A stretch of 64,000 nucleotides of DNA from Lachnospiraceae bacterium (GTDB lineage Bacteria > Bacillota > Clostridia > Lachnospirales > Lachnospiraceae): positions 1-64,000 of the forward strand of contig JAAUZC010000041.1 of assembly GCA_014804795.1 (NCBI GenBank). The letters are read 5' to 3'. The notes below the pieces were generated by a model. The model was not told the origin of the DNA and searched no databases. It worked only from the letters and a program-made list of their open reading frames with translations. Each line of letters begins with the position of its first letter. The stretch's first letter is position 1. This document shows positions 17,756-27,039 of the stretch, piece by piece. A program made the position numbers and the translations under genes.

Positions 17756-18574
17756 CTATGGGATGGAATCACAATATTTAATCGCTTCCGCCATCTTCAC
17801 CGCCCGCACATTCTCTTTTATATCATGTACCCTGACAAAAGAGCAGCCTTTCAACACCCCCATTACCGTTGTAACAAGAGTCCCTTCCACTCTTTCTGAC
17901 ACCGGCAGATCAAGTGTAAGTCCAATGACCGATTTTCTGCTGCATCCCAACAACAATGGATATCCAAATATCTCCAACTGCTCTAACTTTGCAATGATTT
18001 TCAGATTGTGCTCATAGCTTTTCGCAAACCCCACACCGGGATCTAATATTATTTTTTCATCCGCTATTCCTGCTTCTTTTGCCAGAGAAACACTTTCCCG
18101 CAAATCATTGATAATATCTGTTATGAATGATTGATAAACAGCTTCGCTTCTGTTGTGCATCAGACAGCAGGGAACACCTGCTTCTGCTATCACTTTCGCC
18201 ATTTCAGTATCATATTTCAGTCCCCAAATATCGTTGATCATATCTGCGCCCGCCGAAATACCTGCTTTTGCCACGGCAGATTTGTATGTATCCAAAGATG
18301 CCGGAATATCAAATCTTCTTTTAATATTTTCAACCACCGGAACCACACGCCCGATTTCCTCTTCCGCAGAAATTTCCGTGTACCCCGGTCTTGTGGATTC
18401 CCCGCCAATATCTATAATGTCTGCCCCCTCTTTTATCATCTTCTCCACATGAAAGAGCGCCTGATCCAAATTCCGAAACTTTCCGCCGTCGGAAAAGGAA
18501 TCAGGCGTCACATTTAAGATTCCCATGATATAACAGTGGTGTTCTGTATCAAAATCTCTGTTGCCAATCCTCAT
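17756..18574 (-). CDS. folP: Dihydropteroate synthase
   Basis: Joins dihydropterin pyrophosphate with p-aminobenzoate; the sulfonamide target. Diagnostic motifs are MGILNVTPDSFSDGG near the N terminus, DIGGESTRPG, and ILDPGVGFAKS. I choose the ATG at 18574, with GGGAG upstream, giving 272 residues as usual; an in-frame ATG 63 bases earlier would add a tail without homology. The C terminus keeps the VRVHD motif. Operon position: after the HD gene and before folBK. Confidence 0.95.
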   Translation of the reverse strand: MRIGNRDFDTEHHCYIMGILNVTPDSFSDGGKFRNLDQALFHVEKMIKEGADIIDIGGESTRPGYTEISAEEEIGRVVPVVENIKRRFDIPASLDTYKSAVAKAGISAGADMINDIWGLKYDTEMAKVIAEAGVPCCLMHNRSEAVYQSFITDIINDLRESVSLAKEAGIADEKIILDPGVGFAKSYEHNLKIIAKLEQLEIFGYPLLLGCSRKSVIGLTLDLPVSERVEGTLVTTVMGVLKGCSFVRVHDIKENVRAVKMAEAIKYCDSIP

Positions 18575-18667
18575 AGTATGATAACTCCCGTTATTATTTA
18601 AATATATTCCCGGTTCTTTCCTGAAGTACAGAAGCATAGAATAATTACCGTATTTAAACTTTTGCGT

Positions 18668-19150
18668 TCAATATCTCAACACCAGATTTTTCTTATCCCC
18701 TTTCCAATCGCATTCCTTTTCCGCCTCACAACAAAAACAGCTCCTGCTCATCTTATCAGCTCGATATAGAATACCATCCAGTGTATGCTCCTGTCCTACT
18801 GCCGCATTCCGGTGATTTAAAATAGCAGAAAGTATCTGCCCTGATTCCTCCTCCATAAAGCCGCAGTCCGAAAGAATCTCCGGAGCTAACGCCGCGGAAG
18901 CCTTTTCATGGGGCGTCCCGTCCTCATACTGTTTCCATCTGCCGATATCATGCAGCAGCGCCGCCGCATAAATTGTTTCCTCCGCTATGGAAAGTCCCAG
19001 TTGGAGATTAAAAATCATCGCTAACCTTGCCACATCCAAAAAATGTCCCATGTCATGGCGGCAGAAATGTCTGTTTTCTTCTGCCGTTTCATTTTTTTTC
19101 CTATATAATTTATACAGGTCATGATTCAGTATTTTGTTGACACGCTCCAT
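18668..19150 (-). CDS. HD-domain phosphohydrolase in the folate operon
   Basis: A 160-residue HD-superfamily protein. The metal ligands are visible as HDMGHFLDVARLA (about residue 30), LLHDIGRWKQYEDGTPHE (about residue 67) and LNHRN further on. It starts immediately after the stop codon of folE (TAG then ATG), with GAGAGGGG as ribosome site inside the folE end, so translation is tightly coupled to folE. FolE makes dihydroneopterin triphosphate, and the step removing its phosphates has no other candidate in this operon; a role there is an inference from position. A general nucleotidase is the alternative. Confidence 0.8.
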   Translation of the reverse strand: MERVNKILNHDLYKLYRKKNETAEENRHFCRHDMGHFLDVARLAMIFNLQLGLSIAEETIYAAALLHDIGRWKQYEDGTPHEKASAALAPEILSDCGFMEEESGQILSAILNHRNAAVGQEHTLDGILYRADKMSRSCFCCEAEKECDWKGDKKNLVLRY

Positions 19151-19711
19151 CTATCCCCTCTCAAGCATCTTAAAAAAATTCTGCTGCAATGCCGGATTGT
19201 CTTCAAACACTCCTTTTACTGCATAGGCAATCGTCTTACTGCCGGGTTTCTTCACCCCCCGCATAGTCATACACATATGTTCCGCCTCCGTCAGCACCAT
19301 CACACCCTTTGGAGAAAGATGTTCCATCACCGCCCCGGCAATCTGCCTTGTGAATCGCTCCTGAAGCTGCAGCCGTCTTGCATAAATTTCTACACATCTT
19401 GCCAGTTTGCTTAACCCCACTACTTTTCCGTCCGGAATATAGGCAATATGTACTTTTCCGAAAAAGGGCAGCATATGATGCTCACACATGGAATAAAAAA
19501 CAATATCTTTCTCCAAAACCATCTCCGTATTTTCCGCTTCAAAAGTTTTGGATAAAATCTCTGAGACATCCTCTTCCACACCGCCGCAAATCTCCTCATA
19601 CATACGGGCAATTCTGTCCGGGGTCTCAGTCAATCCTTCTCTGTTTATATCTTCCCCGATTCCCTGAAGCAGCAGTTTAACGGCCTCTCTTATTTTTTCC
19701 TGATCTATCAT
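19151..19711 (-). CDS. folE: GTP cyclohydrolase I
   Basis: Converts GTP to 7,8-dihydroneopterin triphosphate, the first step of folate synthesis. Zinc ligands are seen in [14 protein letters not shown] and in [13 protein letters not shown]. The ATG at 19711 fits AGGAGTGAG upstream best; a GTG nine bases earlier lies within that ribosome site. The 186-residue length is typical. The start overlaps the 3' end of folC by about 35 bases and the HD gene starts at the stop codon, indicating one transcript. Confidence 0.96.
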   Translation of the reverse strand: MIDQEKIREAVKLLLQGIGEDINREGLTETPDRIARMYEEICGGVEEDVSEILSKTFEAENTEMVLEKDIVFYSMCEHHMLPFFGKVHIAYIPDGKVVGLSKLARCVEIYARRLQLQERFTRQIAGAVMEHLSPKGVMVLTEAEHMCMTMRGVKKPGSKTIAYAVKGVFEDNPALQQNFFKMLERG

Positions 19712-21011
19712 GTCTCTCACTCCTGTTTTTTACAATCCTGCCAAGCTCTCCCAGATAAGAAAGGGAACCAAACGCAAGAATCACCCAATCCTTTTCCGTA
19801 AGCAGATATGCTATCTCTACCGCCTCTTCCAGACTGGCGGCTTCCGTCACCAGAGGATGATAATTTGAGGCGGTTACGGCCAGCTCATGCCCGGGCAGCG
19901 CACGCTTTTCGTGAGACGGCGTGACTATAATGATCTGCTCCGCATAAGCATAGGTGTGTGCGATCACTTTTTCATATTCTTTATCTTTTAACATTCCTAT
20001 TATATAAAGAATCTTCTTATTTGTAAAATAAAACCGGATTCCCTCTGCCAGACGCATTGCCGCATCCTCATTGTGGGCACCGTCTAAAATAAAACAAGGC
20101 TTTTTTGCCACCATCTCAAACCGATACGGCCATCTTGTGCCGGAAAGTCCCTGCCTTAACTGTTTTTCTGTCACGGAAAATCCTTTTTTATCCAAAGCCT
20201 CTATGATTTCCACCGCTAACGCTGCATTTTCCGGCTGTATCACACCTGCAAGCGTAATCTCCAGATGTCTGTAAAAATTTCCGCTGGAAGATCGATAATC
20301 AAACCGCTGTTTTTCAAGGCCGTATTTGATGCGCGTCAGCCACTCTTTTTCTACTGTCCGGACGGCCGCTTCCCCTGCTCTTGCTTTCAGAATTTTGAGT
20401 ACTTCCGGCTCCTGAATACCGCATGCGATCTCTGCTCCCGGTTTTATGATCCCCGCTTTATGCCCTGCTATTTCCAAGAGCGTATTTCCCAAAAAAGCCA
20501 TGTGATCCATACTGATCGAAGAAAAAGCCGCGACCAGTGTATTTCTGATAATATTCGTGGCGTCCAGGTCACCGCCCATGCCGCATTCCAAAAGCACGAT
20601 ATCGCAGCGTTTTTCCCTGAAATACAAAAAGCTGACCGCCGTTTCCATTTCAAACACCGTGGGGTGCTGCATTCCCTCCGCCGCCATGGCATCCGCTTCT
20701 TCCCGCACCAGACTCATCCACTCCGCAAATTCCCTCGCCAGAATTTCTTTACCGTTTACCTGTATCTTCTCCCGATAGGCATAAACTGCCGGAGATGAAA
20801 ACTGCCCTGTCCGATATCCCGCCGCTCTTAAAATAGCGGAAACATAAGCGAGCACAGAACCTTTTCCGTTTGTTCCCGCAATATGCACAAAAAAAAGATC
20901 CTCCTGCGGATTTCCCAGTCTTTTGCAAAGCTCTATGGTAGATGCAAGCCCCGGCACACTGCCAAGCGCAGACATCTCCTCTATATATTCCATGGTTTCC
21001 CGATAATTCAT
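19677..21011 (-). CDS. folC: Folylpolyglutamate synthase / dihydrofolate synthase
   Basis: A 444-residue Mur-ligase-family enzyme adding glutamate to dihydropteroate and folates. The ATP loop is [19 protein letters not shown] (about residues 43-60); further motifs are [14 protein letters not shown] and [11 protein letters not shown], whose His/Asp are conserved in the family. The C terminus is short and basic ([17 protein letters not shown]) and overlaps folE. It is the first gene of the folate operon. Confidence 0.94.
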   Translation of the reverse strand: MNYRETMEYIEEMSALGSVPGLASTIELCKRLGNPQEDLFFVHIAGTNGKGSVLAYVSAILRAAGYRTGQFSSPAVYAYREKIQVNGKEILAREFAEWMSLVREEADAMAAEGMQHPTVFEMETAVSFLYFREKRCDIVLLECGMGGDLDATNIIRNTLVAAFSSISMDHMAFLGNTLLEIAGHKAGIIKPGAEIACGIQEPEVLKILKARAGEAAVRTVEKEWLTRIKYGLEKQRFDYRSSSGNFYRHLEITLAGVIQPENAALAVEIIEALDKKGFSVTEKQLRQGLSGTRWPYRFEMVAKKPCFILDGAHNEDAAMRLAEGIRFYFTNKKILYIIGMLKDKEYEKVIAHTYAYAEQIIIVTPSHEKRALPGHELAVTASNYHPLVTEAASLEEAVEIAYLLTEKDWVILAFGSLSYLGELGRIVKNRSERHDRSGKNKRGR

Positions 21012-21036
21012 CTGTCCCCCCTCAAAGTGTTCTGCG

Positions 21037-21504
21037 ATGAATAATATTATTCTATACGGTTATACTTTTCTTATGAATAAACAAAAAAACACGGCTCTTA
21101 TGCCTCTGCCAAAACTGTTTCTCCATTGCGGCATTGCCGGATGGTGCATTGAAATTCTGTTTACCGCGTGCCACGCACTGCAAAGACGTGATTATCAGCT
21201 GAAAGGAACCACTTCTTTATGGATGTTTCCCATTTACGGCTGCGCTGCTTTTCTGCGCCCGCTGTTTCGTATCACCCATAAACTGTGGCTCCCTCTCCGC
21301 GGTACCATCTATGCTTTGCTTATTTTTCTCGGCGAATATACATCCGGAAAACTGCTTGCCGGAAAGAATTTTGAACCATGGGACTACAGCAGACACAAAT
21401 TCCGCATCGGTCCCCATATACGGCTTGACTATTTTCCCAACTGGTTTCTCGCCGGATTGTTTTACGAAAAATTCACATTGAAAAACGGATTCCGAAAGCT
21501 GTAA
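21037..21504 (+). CDS. Small PF06541-type membrane protein
   Basis: A 155-residue membrane protein with four likely spans. Shared features with the PF06541 (putative ABC-transporter type IV, CmpB-like) family are GWCIEILFTACHAL, the FPIYGCAAFLRPL segment, and LGEYTSGKLLAGKNFEPWDYS, which match the corresponding parts of the 309-residue paralogue at 29315-30244. No good ribosome site is seen before the first ATG (21037) or the one at 21073, so the start is uncertain. It diverges from folC. Function unknown. Confidence 0.7.
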   Translation: MNNIILYGYTFLMNKQKNTALMPLPKLFLHCGIAGWCIEILFTACHALQRRDYQLKGTTSLWMFPIYGCAAFLRPLFRITHKLWLPLRGTIYALLIFLGEYTSGKLLAGKNFEPWDYSRHKFRIGPHIRLDYFPNWFLAGLFYEKFTLKNGFRKL

Positions 21505-21505
21505 A

Positions 21506-21901
21506 TCAGTTTTCAAACCGATCCGGAATTCCATTACCATCCAGATCAACGTCGGCATTGATATTGAGTGTATTCATTGTCCGGCGTTTCATTCTGGCTT
21601 CTTCCGATACCTCTAATATGAAATCTTTTATTTCTTTCGCATTTTTTACGTGTTCTATGTATAATTTGGGGTTTGTCGTGTCGCCCGTATAGCAAATAAT
21701 TGTTCCCATTCTGAAAATTCTCTCCCACAGGGAAACTGACAGCTCCACGTCCTGTACTTTATACATATAACAGTCATTTTCCTTTGTGCTGAAAAATCCT
21801 GTATTGACCGTGATCAATTCCTCTTTGATCGTATACTTTGTAAATGTCCAGGGCAGTCCAAAAAATAACACTCGTTTTCTTTCAACATATTCCTTGCTCA
21901 T
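21506..21901 (-). CDS. PH-like domain protein with C-terminal calcium-loop-like tail
   Basis: A 131-residue protein. Residues about 8-100 resemble bacterial PH-like domains of the YdbS type: RKRVLFFGLPWTFTKYTI, a run of beta strands, and the short helix AKEIKDFILEVSEEARM. Residues 113-131 contain DVDLDGNGIPDRFE, with the acidic spacing of EF-hand or dockerin-type calcium loops. AGGAGG precedes the ATG and lies at the edge of a short copy of the dispersed hairpin repeat. Partner and role unknown. It is followed convergently by the PF06541 gene two bases away. Confidence 0.65.
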   Translation of the reverse strand: MSKEYVERKRVLFFGLPWTFTKYTIKEELITVNTGFFSTKENDCYMYKVQDVELSVSLWERIFRMGTIICYTGDTTNPKLYIEHVKNAKEIKDFILEVSEEARMKRRTMNTLNINADVDLDGNGIPDRFEN

Positions 21902-21907
21902 CGTTTT

Positions 21908-21935
21908 CCTCCTATTCCAGTTCCGCTTATGTCCG
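21908..21935 (-). repeat. 3' end of the dispersed hairpin repeat (before the PH-like gene)
   Basis: On the minus strand ...ACATAAGCGGAACTGGAATAGGAGG precedes the PH-like gene start, the same terminal block as in the full copies. Only the 3' end is recognisable here. Confidence 0.55.
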
Positions 21936-21942
21936 GTTTTTG

Positions 21943-22386
21943 TTACTTCTTACGTTCCGCTTTCGCACTGTATTTCTCTTCACAGTATTTACAGCGGTAC
22001 ACTTCCTTTTCCTTATCGGCCAGCACAAAAATGTGCGGAAGTTCCTGCTCTATGGATGTGATACAGCGCGGGTTATGGCAGTGAATCACATTTTTGATCT
22101 CTTTCGGCAGATGAAGCGCCTTTTTCTCCACAATTTTGCCCTGCTGTATTACATTCACAGTAATATTATGATCTATATAGCCCAAAATGTCCAGATTTAA
22201 TGTGTCAATATCACATTCTACCTTGATGATATCCTTCTTCTTCATTTTGTTGCTGCGGGCATTTTTAATGATAGCAACCGTACAGTCTAACTTATCGAGC
22301 TGCAGATGCCTGTAGATTTCCATACTTTTTCCGGCCTTGATATGATCAAGCACAAAGCCCTCTTCGATTTTGCCAACGTTTAACAT
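21943..22386 (-). CDS. pyrI: Aspartate carbamoyltransferase regulatory subunit
   Basis: A 147-residue PyrI. The N-terminal allosteric domain binds nucleotides (IEEGFVLDHIKAGKS... VAIIKNARSNKM). The C-terminal zinc domain shows the four-cysteine pattern CHNPRC and CKYCEEKY that contacts the catalytic chains. pyrB ends 60 bases upstream in the same direction. A shortened copy of the dispersed repeat fills the pyrB-pyrI gap and runs into the AGGAG of pyrI. Presence of PyrI predicts allosteric control of pyrimidine synthesis. Confidence 0.96.
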   Translation of the reverse strand: MLNVGKIEEGFVLDHIKAGKSMEIYRHLQLDKLDCTVAIIKNARSNKMKKKDIIKVECDIDTLNLDILGYIDHNITVNVIQQGKIVEKKALHLPKEIKNVIHCHNPRCITSIEQELPHIFVLADKEKEVYRCKYCEEKYSAKAERKK

Positions 22387-22402
22387 ACAATTTCTCCTAA
22401 TT

Positions 22403-22446
22403 TTAGTTCCGCATTCGCCCTTCCGGCACTCCTGCTGTTTACAGTT
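22403..22446 (-). repeat. Short copy of the dispersed hairpin repeat (before pyrI)
   Basis: Reading the minus strand, this copy keeps both ends of the dispersed repeat (ACAGCAGGAGTGCC and GGCGAATGCGGAACT) but lacks the central stem. It occupies nearly all of the gap between pyrB and pyrI and is followed within a few bases by the AGGAG of pyrI. It resembles an internally deleted form of the full copy at 42494-42596. Confidence 0.7.
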
Positions 22447-23358
22447 CTACGCCAGTTCTAACAGCGTCAGTATCAGCGCCATACGCACATACACCCCATA
22501 CTGCACCTGCTTGAAATACACTGCTCTCTCATCATTATCCACTTCCACAGAAATTTCATTGACTCTGGGCAACGGATGCAGTACCAGACAGTCCGGCTTT
22601 GCCAGATCCATTTTGGGTTTATCCAGTATGTAGAAATCTTTTAACCGAACATAATCCTCTTCATTAAAGAAACGCTCCCGCTGCACTCTTGTCATATATA
22701 AGAGATCCAGTTCCGGAATACAGTTCTCCAGACTGATAACCTCCTCATAGGCAATTCCCTTTTCTTTCAGCATCTCGATAATATAATCCGGAACCCGCAG
22801 TTCCTCCGGAGAAATAAATTTGAAATTAACATTTTCATAACGCACCAACGCATTGATCAGGGAATGTACGGTGCGCCCGAATTTCAAATCTCCGCAAAGT
22901 CCTATCGTAAAGCCTCCGAGACGCCCTTTCAGCGCATGGATCGTCATCAGATCCGTCAGTGTCTGCGTCGGATGCTGATGCCCGCCGTCACCCGCGTTGA
23001 TCACAGGGATGGCGGAATGGGACGCCGCTACAAAAGCCGCTCCCTCTTTCGGATGTCGCATCGCACAGATATCCGCAAAACAACTGATCACGCGGATCGT
23101 ATCGGAAACGCTTTCCCCTTTGGATGCGGACGAGGATGCCGCATCAGAAAATCCAAGGACACTTCCTCCTAAATTCAGCATAGCCGCCTCAAAACTCAGT
23201 CTCGTTCTTGTACTGGGTTCATAAAAACAGGTTGCCAGCTTTTTCCCGGCACAGATATGTGCATATTTTTCAGGATCTTTTTCAATATCGTCTGCAAGCG
23301 CAAACAGATTATCCAGTTCTTTTACGGAAAAATCCAATGGGCTTATGAGATGTCTCAT
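22447..23358 (-). CDS. pyrB: Aspartate carbamoyltransferase catalytic subunit
   Basis: Makes carbamoyl-aspartate in pyrimidine synthesis. The carbamoyl-phosphate site [13 protein letters not shown] is at residues 46-58, and [15 protein letters not shown] and [10 protein letters not shown] follow in the expected places; 303 residues is normal. A ribosome site AGGAGG stands before the ATG. The hairpin at 23382-23411 lies in the leader. With pyrI it forms the allosteric class of ATCase. Confidence 0.97.
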   Translation of the reverse strand: MRHLISPLDFSVKELDNLFALADDIEKDPEKYAHICAGKKLATCFYEPSTRTRLSFEAAMLNLGGSVLGFSDAASSSASKGESVSDTIRVISCFADICAMRHPKEGAAFVAASHSAIPVINAGDGGHQHPTQTLTDLMTIHALKGRLGGFTIGLCGDLKFGRTVHSLINALVRYENVNFKFISPEELRVPDYIIEMLKEKGIAYEEVISLENCIPELDLLYMTRVQRERFFNEEDYVRLKDFYILDKPKMDLAKPDCLVLHPLPRVNEISVEVDNDERAVYFKQVQYGVYVRMALILTLLELA

Positions 23359-23381
23359 AATATATTTTACCTCCTTATAGA

Positions 23382-23411
23382 AAAGCGAAGGGGTAAAAAT
23401 CCCTTCGCTTT
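23382..23411 (-). terminator. Stem-loop between nitroreductase and pyrB
   Basis: A perfect 11-bp inverted repeat (23382-23392 with 23401-23411) with an 8-base loop, followed on the minus strand by TTTTCTAT. It would end the nitroreductase transcript six bases after its stop. Since pyrB begins only 24 bases further on, it could also act as an attenuator in the pyrB leader; no PyrR-type anti-terminator is evident. Confidence 0.7.
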
Positions 23412-23416
23412 ATGTT

Positions 23417-23956
23417 CTAACAAAATGACAATATCTCTTCTACCGGTTTTCTCTTAGGTGCGGTCGGCATCTCCACCGCATATCCCATAGGAATCAAAGC
23501 AGCTACCTCCCTGTCCTCCGGAAGTTCCAAAATAGCCGCTGCTTTTACATCATCAAAAAGGCCAAGAATAACAGATGCTATTCCACTCTCATAAGCGGCA
23601 AGGCAAAGTGTCTGGGAAGCGATTCCCGCATCATACATCTGCCATCTGTCCCCTTTATTTGTGGAAAAAGAACCATCTCTCTCAAAACCGGATCGATTTT
23701 TGATGATCGTAACAGCCACTACCACCGGTGCGGACTCCATGATCTTCCCGTTATTTGCCCACATATCGGTACATTCTTTTGCCAGTCTCTCTTTTTTCTC
23801 CCCCTCCACAGCTACAAAACGAACAATCTGTGTATGTTTCCAGCTGGGATAGTAGGAAGCTGTTTCCACAATTTCAGAAAGAAGCTCATGATCAATAGCC
23901 TGATCTGTAAACTGACGAACACTTCTGCGCCCCTTAATACATTCTTTAGCGGTCAT
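23417..23956 (-). CDS. Nitroreductase family FMN protein
   Basis: A 179-residue flavoprotein of the nitroreductase superfamily. The N-terminal GRRSVRQFTDQAI carries the FMN-phosphate arginines, and the C-terminal part has the family pattern AYESGIASVILGLFDDVKA and LIPMGYAVEMP. These enzymes use NAD(P)H to reduce nitro compounds, quinones or other acceptors; the substrate is unknown. It is followed by a terminator-like hairpin. Confidence 0.88.
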   Translation of the reverse strand: MTAKECIKGRRSVRQFTDQAIDHELLSEIVETASYYPSWKHTQIVRFVAVEGEKKERLAKECTDMWANNGKIMESAPVVVAVTIIKNRSGFERDGSFSTNKGDRWQMYDAGIASQTLCLAAYESGIASVILGLFDDVKAAAILELPEDREVAALIPMGYAVEMPTAPKRKPVEEILSFC

Positions 23957-24084
23957 GTAATACCTCCCTTATCTAAGCATAATCTGTTCCGCACTTCTGA
24001 TTTCTATAGACAAGTATAGCAAATGGGTGGCCGGCTTTCAAGGTACTTTTTGAAAAAGGTTTCTGCCCTCGATCACATCCTTTT

Positions 24085-24885
24085 TTAACTGGAAAGCAGA
24101 ATCCTGTCATTGTCAAGCAGTTCTCCCGCCTGCTTCTTAAATTTCTCAAGCAGTTCTTCCACCGTCATATTTTCCCGCTCCTTGCCGGTAACATCCAAAA
24201 TGATCCGCCCGTTATACATCATCAGCGTACGGTTTCCGGTCTCCAGAGCCTGATGCATATTATGCGTCACCATCAGACAGGTAATTCCCCGCTGCGCCAC
24301 AATCTTTTTTGTCAATTCCAGCACTTTCTCCGCCGTAGCCGGATCCAGTGCGGCTGTGTGCTCATCCAACAGCAGTATCTTCGGTGTCACCACCGTCGCC
24401 ATCAAAAGCGTCAAAGCCTGCCGCTGCCCACCGGATAAAAGCCCCACCGGATTCTTCATCCGATCCTCCAGTCCCATATCAAGGAGCGATAACTGCTCTC
24501 TAAACAGTTCCTTATCCTTTTTTGAAATATGCCCGAAAGGAGAATGCCTTCCGGAAGCACGCATATAGGCAAGCGCCATATTTTCCTCAATCGTCATATG
24601 TGGAGCAGTCCCAAGAAGAGGATCCTGAAACAAATGACCGATATCTTTGCTGCGCAGATATTCCTTTTTGAAAGTAATATCCTCCCCTCCTAAAAGAATC
24701 TGCCCTTCATCCACATAAAAAGCGCCTGTGATCGCATTAAATAATGTAGACTTTCCGGCACCGTTGCTGCCCACGATGGTCGCAAAATCCCCGCTCTTCA
24801 TCTCAAGGCTTACACTTTTAAGTGCCGTCTTTTCATTCACCGTTCCCGGATGGAATGTTTTACTGATATTTCTAATAGATAACAT
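24085..24885 (-). CDS. ABC importer ATPase, probable tryptophan uptake (TrpZ-like)
   Basis: A 266-residue ATP-binding subunit: Walker A GSNGAGKST (about residues 40-48), Q-loop near FQDPLLGTAP, signature LLSGGQRQALTL, and Walker B ILLLDEHTAALDP, where His replaces the more usual Pro after DE, as often in this subfamily. Six bases separate it from the permease gene, and the substrate-binding lipoprotein is first in the operon. The tryptophan-type T-box upstream of the operon suggests tryptophan as substrate; this is an inference, since the binding protein family also handles other ligands. Confidence 0.88.
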   Translation of the reverse strand: MLSIRNISKTFHPGTVNEKTALKSVSLEMKSGDFATIVGSNGAGKSTLFNAITGAFYVDEGQILLGGEDITFKKEYLRSKDIGHLFQDPLLGTAPHMTIEENMALAYMRASGRHSPFGHISKKDKELFREQLSLLDMGLEDRMKNPVGLLSGGQRQALTLLMATVVTPKILLLDEHTAALDPATAEKVLELTKKIVAQRGITCLMVTHNMHQALETGNRTLMMYNGRIILDVTGKERENMTVEELLEKFKKQAGELLDNDRILLSS

Positions 24886-24891
24886 ATGTTT

Positions 24892-25836
24892 TTATTCTCC
24901 TGTTCCGCCGCCTGCCGCAGTCTTTCGCATACCCGACCTTTTCTTTATAAAACCTGCCTTCTCCTTCAAATACGGGAAAGAGATCGCCGCCGCCACAATA
25001 ACGGCAGATACAAGTTTCATCGCTTCTGTCGGCAGGGAAAGCCGCAGTGCGAGCGCCGCAATAAAACGGTACAGACAACTTCCGAATACAACGCCTAAAA
25101 TCCTCTTAAACATCCCGCCTTTATGGATCAGTGTGCCGCCGATGACCAGACTGGCCAGTGCGATGGTCACCTGACCGGTACCGAAATTGATGTCGCAGGA
25201 TTTCTGATACTGCCCCAGAATAGCGCCTGACAGCGCCGTCAGGGAACCGGAAATGCAAAGTCCCACCGTGACCATACGTCCGGGATTGATACTGGATGCT
25301 TTTACCATATGTTCATTGTCGCCGGTAGCGCGGATGGAAAGTCCCAGACTGGTATTTAGAAACCAGGCCAAAACCAGACATACAGCAAGTACAACGGCAA
25401 AGACAATCCCAAATTCATACCAGTCTCTGTATACTTTATTCTCCGAAACATTTTTCGCTATACTGAACAACGTATCGCAGCCGTAAAGATTTATGTTGGA
25501 AGAAAATCCCATAACTGCCAGATTGATCGTATAAAGTCCTGTATTGACAATAATGCCTGCCAGAATGGACTGCACACCCATTTTTGTCTGGAGAAAAGCA
25601 GTCACAAAGCCGGAACAGACGCCGGCTCCCATCGCCATAAAGAAAGCAAGGATCGGGTGTCCCGCCATCGTTACCATGGCTCCCACCGCACAACCCAATG
25701 TAAAACAGCCGTCTGTGGACAGATCCGCTATATTTAATAAAGTAAAAGAAATATACAGCGCTATGGCAATCAGGGCGTAAATACACCCCAATTCCAACGC
25801 TCTCTGTATGATCGACATTGTAAAAATGGCCGCCAT
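24892..25836 (-). CDS. ABC importer permease, probable tryptophan uptake (TrpY-like)
   Basis: A 314-residue membrane protein with about eight spans, of the branched-chain/ribose-type permease superfamily (NIADLSTDGCFTLGCAVGAM, then a long segment with GGTLIHKGG). The ATG at 25836 is preceded by AGGAGG at seven bases. That ribosome site is the end of a short dispersed-repeat copy (about 25850-25880) sitting between the binding-protein gene and this one. Middle gene of the three-gene importer operon. Confidence 0.88.
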   Translation of the reverse strand: MAAIFTMSIIQRALELGCIYALIAIALYISFTLLNIADLSTDGCFTLGCAVGAMVTMAGHPILAFFMAMGAGVCSGFVTAFLQTKMGVQSILAGIIVNTGLYTINLAVMGFSSNINLYGCDTLFSIAKNVSENKVYRDWYEFGIVFAVVLAVCLVLAWFLNTSLGLSIRATGDNEHMVKASSINPGRMVTVGLCISGSLTALSGAILGQYQKSCDINFGTGQVTIALASLVIGGTLIHKGGMFKRILGVVFGSCLYRFIAALALRLSLPTEAMKLVSAVIVAAAISFPYLKEKAGFIKKRSGMRKTAAGGGTGE

Positions 25837-25849
25837 AACAGATACCTCC

Positions 25850-25879
25850 TATTCCAGTTCTGCATTCGTATCCGCTGTT
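25850..25879 (-). repeat. Short copy of the dispersed hairpin repeat (before the permease gene)
   Basis: On the minus strand the gap between the binding-protein stop and the permease reads ...GAATGCAGAACTGGAATAGGAGG, the same 3' end as the dispersed repeat upstream of dnaG, potA, pyrI and others, running directly into the ribosome site. Confidence 0.6.
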
Positions 25880-26992
25880 TTATTCAAATTCTTTTGCTGT
25901 CTGGATTTCTTTAAATTCGCTGCACATCTCTGCAAACATGCTGTAATCTAACCCGAGAGCTTCCGCAGTTTCCGTATTTACCGTAGCAATACCGTTGTCC
26001 AGAGATACAACGGCCGTCTCCGCCGGATTTTTTCCGCCTGTCAGAATTTCCGCCACCATATCGCCGGTTGCCGTGCCAAGTTCTACATAGTTTACGCCGT
26101 AGCCGCAGAACGCACCGTTCAATGCAAAGGAATCAGCCCCTGTATAGTGGGGAATGCCCGCATCAATAAATTTTTCGTAAATTGCCAGTTCCGCCGTCAT
26201 GATCGTATTATCGGTGGGGGTAAATATCGCATCTACCTGCTCCGCCACCAAAGCGTCCGCCGCCAGCATCACTTCATCATTGTTAGTCCCCGTCTTTTCC
26301 ACTATTTCCACATTTTTTGCCTCACAGTATGCTTTTGCATCCGCGATTGCCTGTTTGGAGGAATCCTCACTCTTGTTATAGAGCAGTCCCACTTTTTTAA
26401 TATCGGGGTTTGCTGCAAACATCAGATCCATTATCGCGTTTGTATTGAGTGCGTCGGAAGTTCCTGTCACATTGGAGCCCGGCGCATCTAAAGAAGCCAC
26501 AAGTCCGGCACCCACAGGATCGCTGACTGCAGAAAATACAACCGGTGTCCGGCTGTCTTCCGTGGCCGCCTGCATAATCACTGCCGCGGGAGTGGCAATC
26601 GGCACAATGACATCCACTTCCTCTGAAAGAAGCTGTTCCGCAATCTGATTTAAGATCGTGGAATCCGCCTGACCGTTAAACTTATAGTCTGCATAATCAA
26701 AAGTAACACCGAGTTCCGCTCCCTTTGCATCCAGTTCTGCACAGAGCGCATTGTTGATCTGATTTAAAGAAGCATCATCCACAAACTGCACAATACCGAC
26801 TTTATAAACTGCTCCGCTCTCCGCATCTTCGCCATCCTCCTTGACGATCACGGATGTGGGACCGTCAGCCCCGCCGATTGTCTCATCCTGTTTTCCACAG
26901 CCTGCGAGCATCCCTGCCGCCATCAGCGTCGTCATTAAAATTGCACCCGTTTTTTTTGTCATCATTTTCTGTAACATAGATTTGTTTTTCAT
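25880..26992 (-). CDS. ABC importer substrate-binding lipoprotein, probable tryptophan uptake (TrpX-like)
   Basis: A 370-residue extracellular binding protein of the PF04392 (ABC_sub_bind) family. A 30-residue signal peptide ends in the lipobox LAGC with Cys32 as lipidation site. The mature part has two Rossmann-like lobes (YKVGIVQFVDDASLNQI..., PDIKKVGLLYNKSEDSSKQAI..., VDAIFTPTDNTIM). First gene of the operon. A T-box with a UGG specifier lies upstream, matching reports that Firmicute trpXYZ operons are T-box controlled. Substrate assignment is therefore stronger than from sequence family alone but still inferred. Confidence 0.88.
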   Translation of the reverse strand: MKNKSMLQKMMTKKTGAILMTTLMAAGMLAGCGKQDETIGGADGPTSVIVKEDGEDAESGAVYKVGIVQFVDDASLNQINNALCAELDAKGAELGVTFDYADYKFNGQADSTILNQIAEQLLSEEVDVIVPIATPAAVIMQAATEDSRTPVVFSAVSDPVGAGLVASLDAPGSNVTGTSDALNTNAIMDLMFAANPDIKKVGLLYNKSEDSSKQAIADAKAYCEAKNVEIVEKTGTNNDEVMLAADALVAEQVDAIFTPTDNTIMTAELAIYEKFIDAGIPHYTGADSFALNGAFCGYGVNYVELGTATGDMVAEILTGGKNPAETAVVSLDNGIATVNTETAEALGLDYSMFAEMCSEFKEIQTAKEFE

Positions 26993-27039
26993 AATACTTT
27001 CTCCTTTTTCTTTACATTCTGTTTAAGAAGAGTGGTGAT

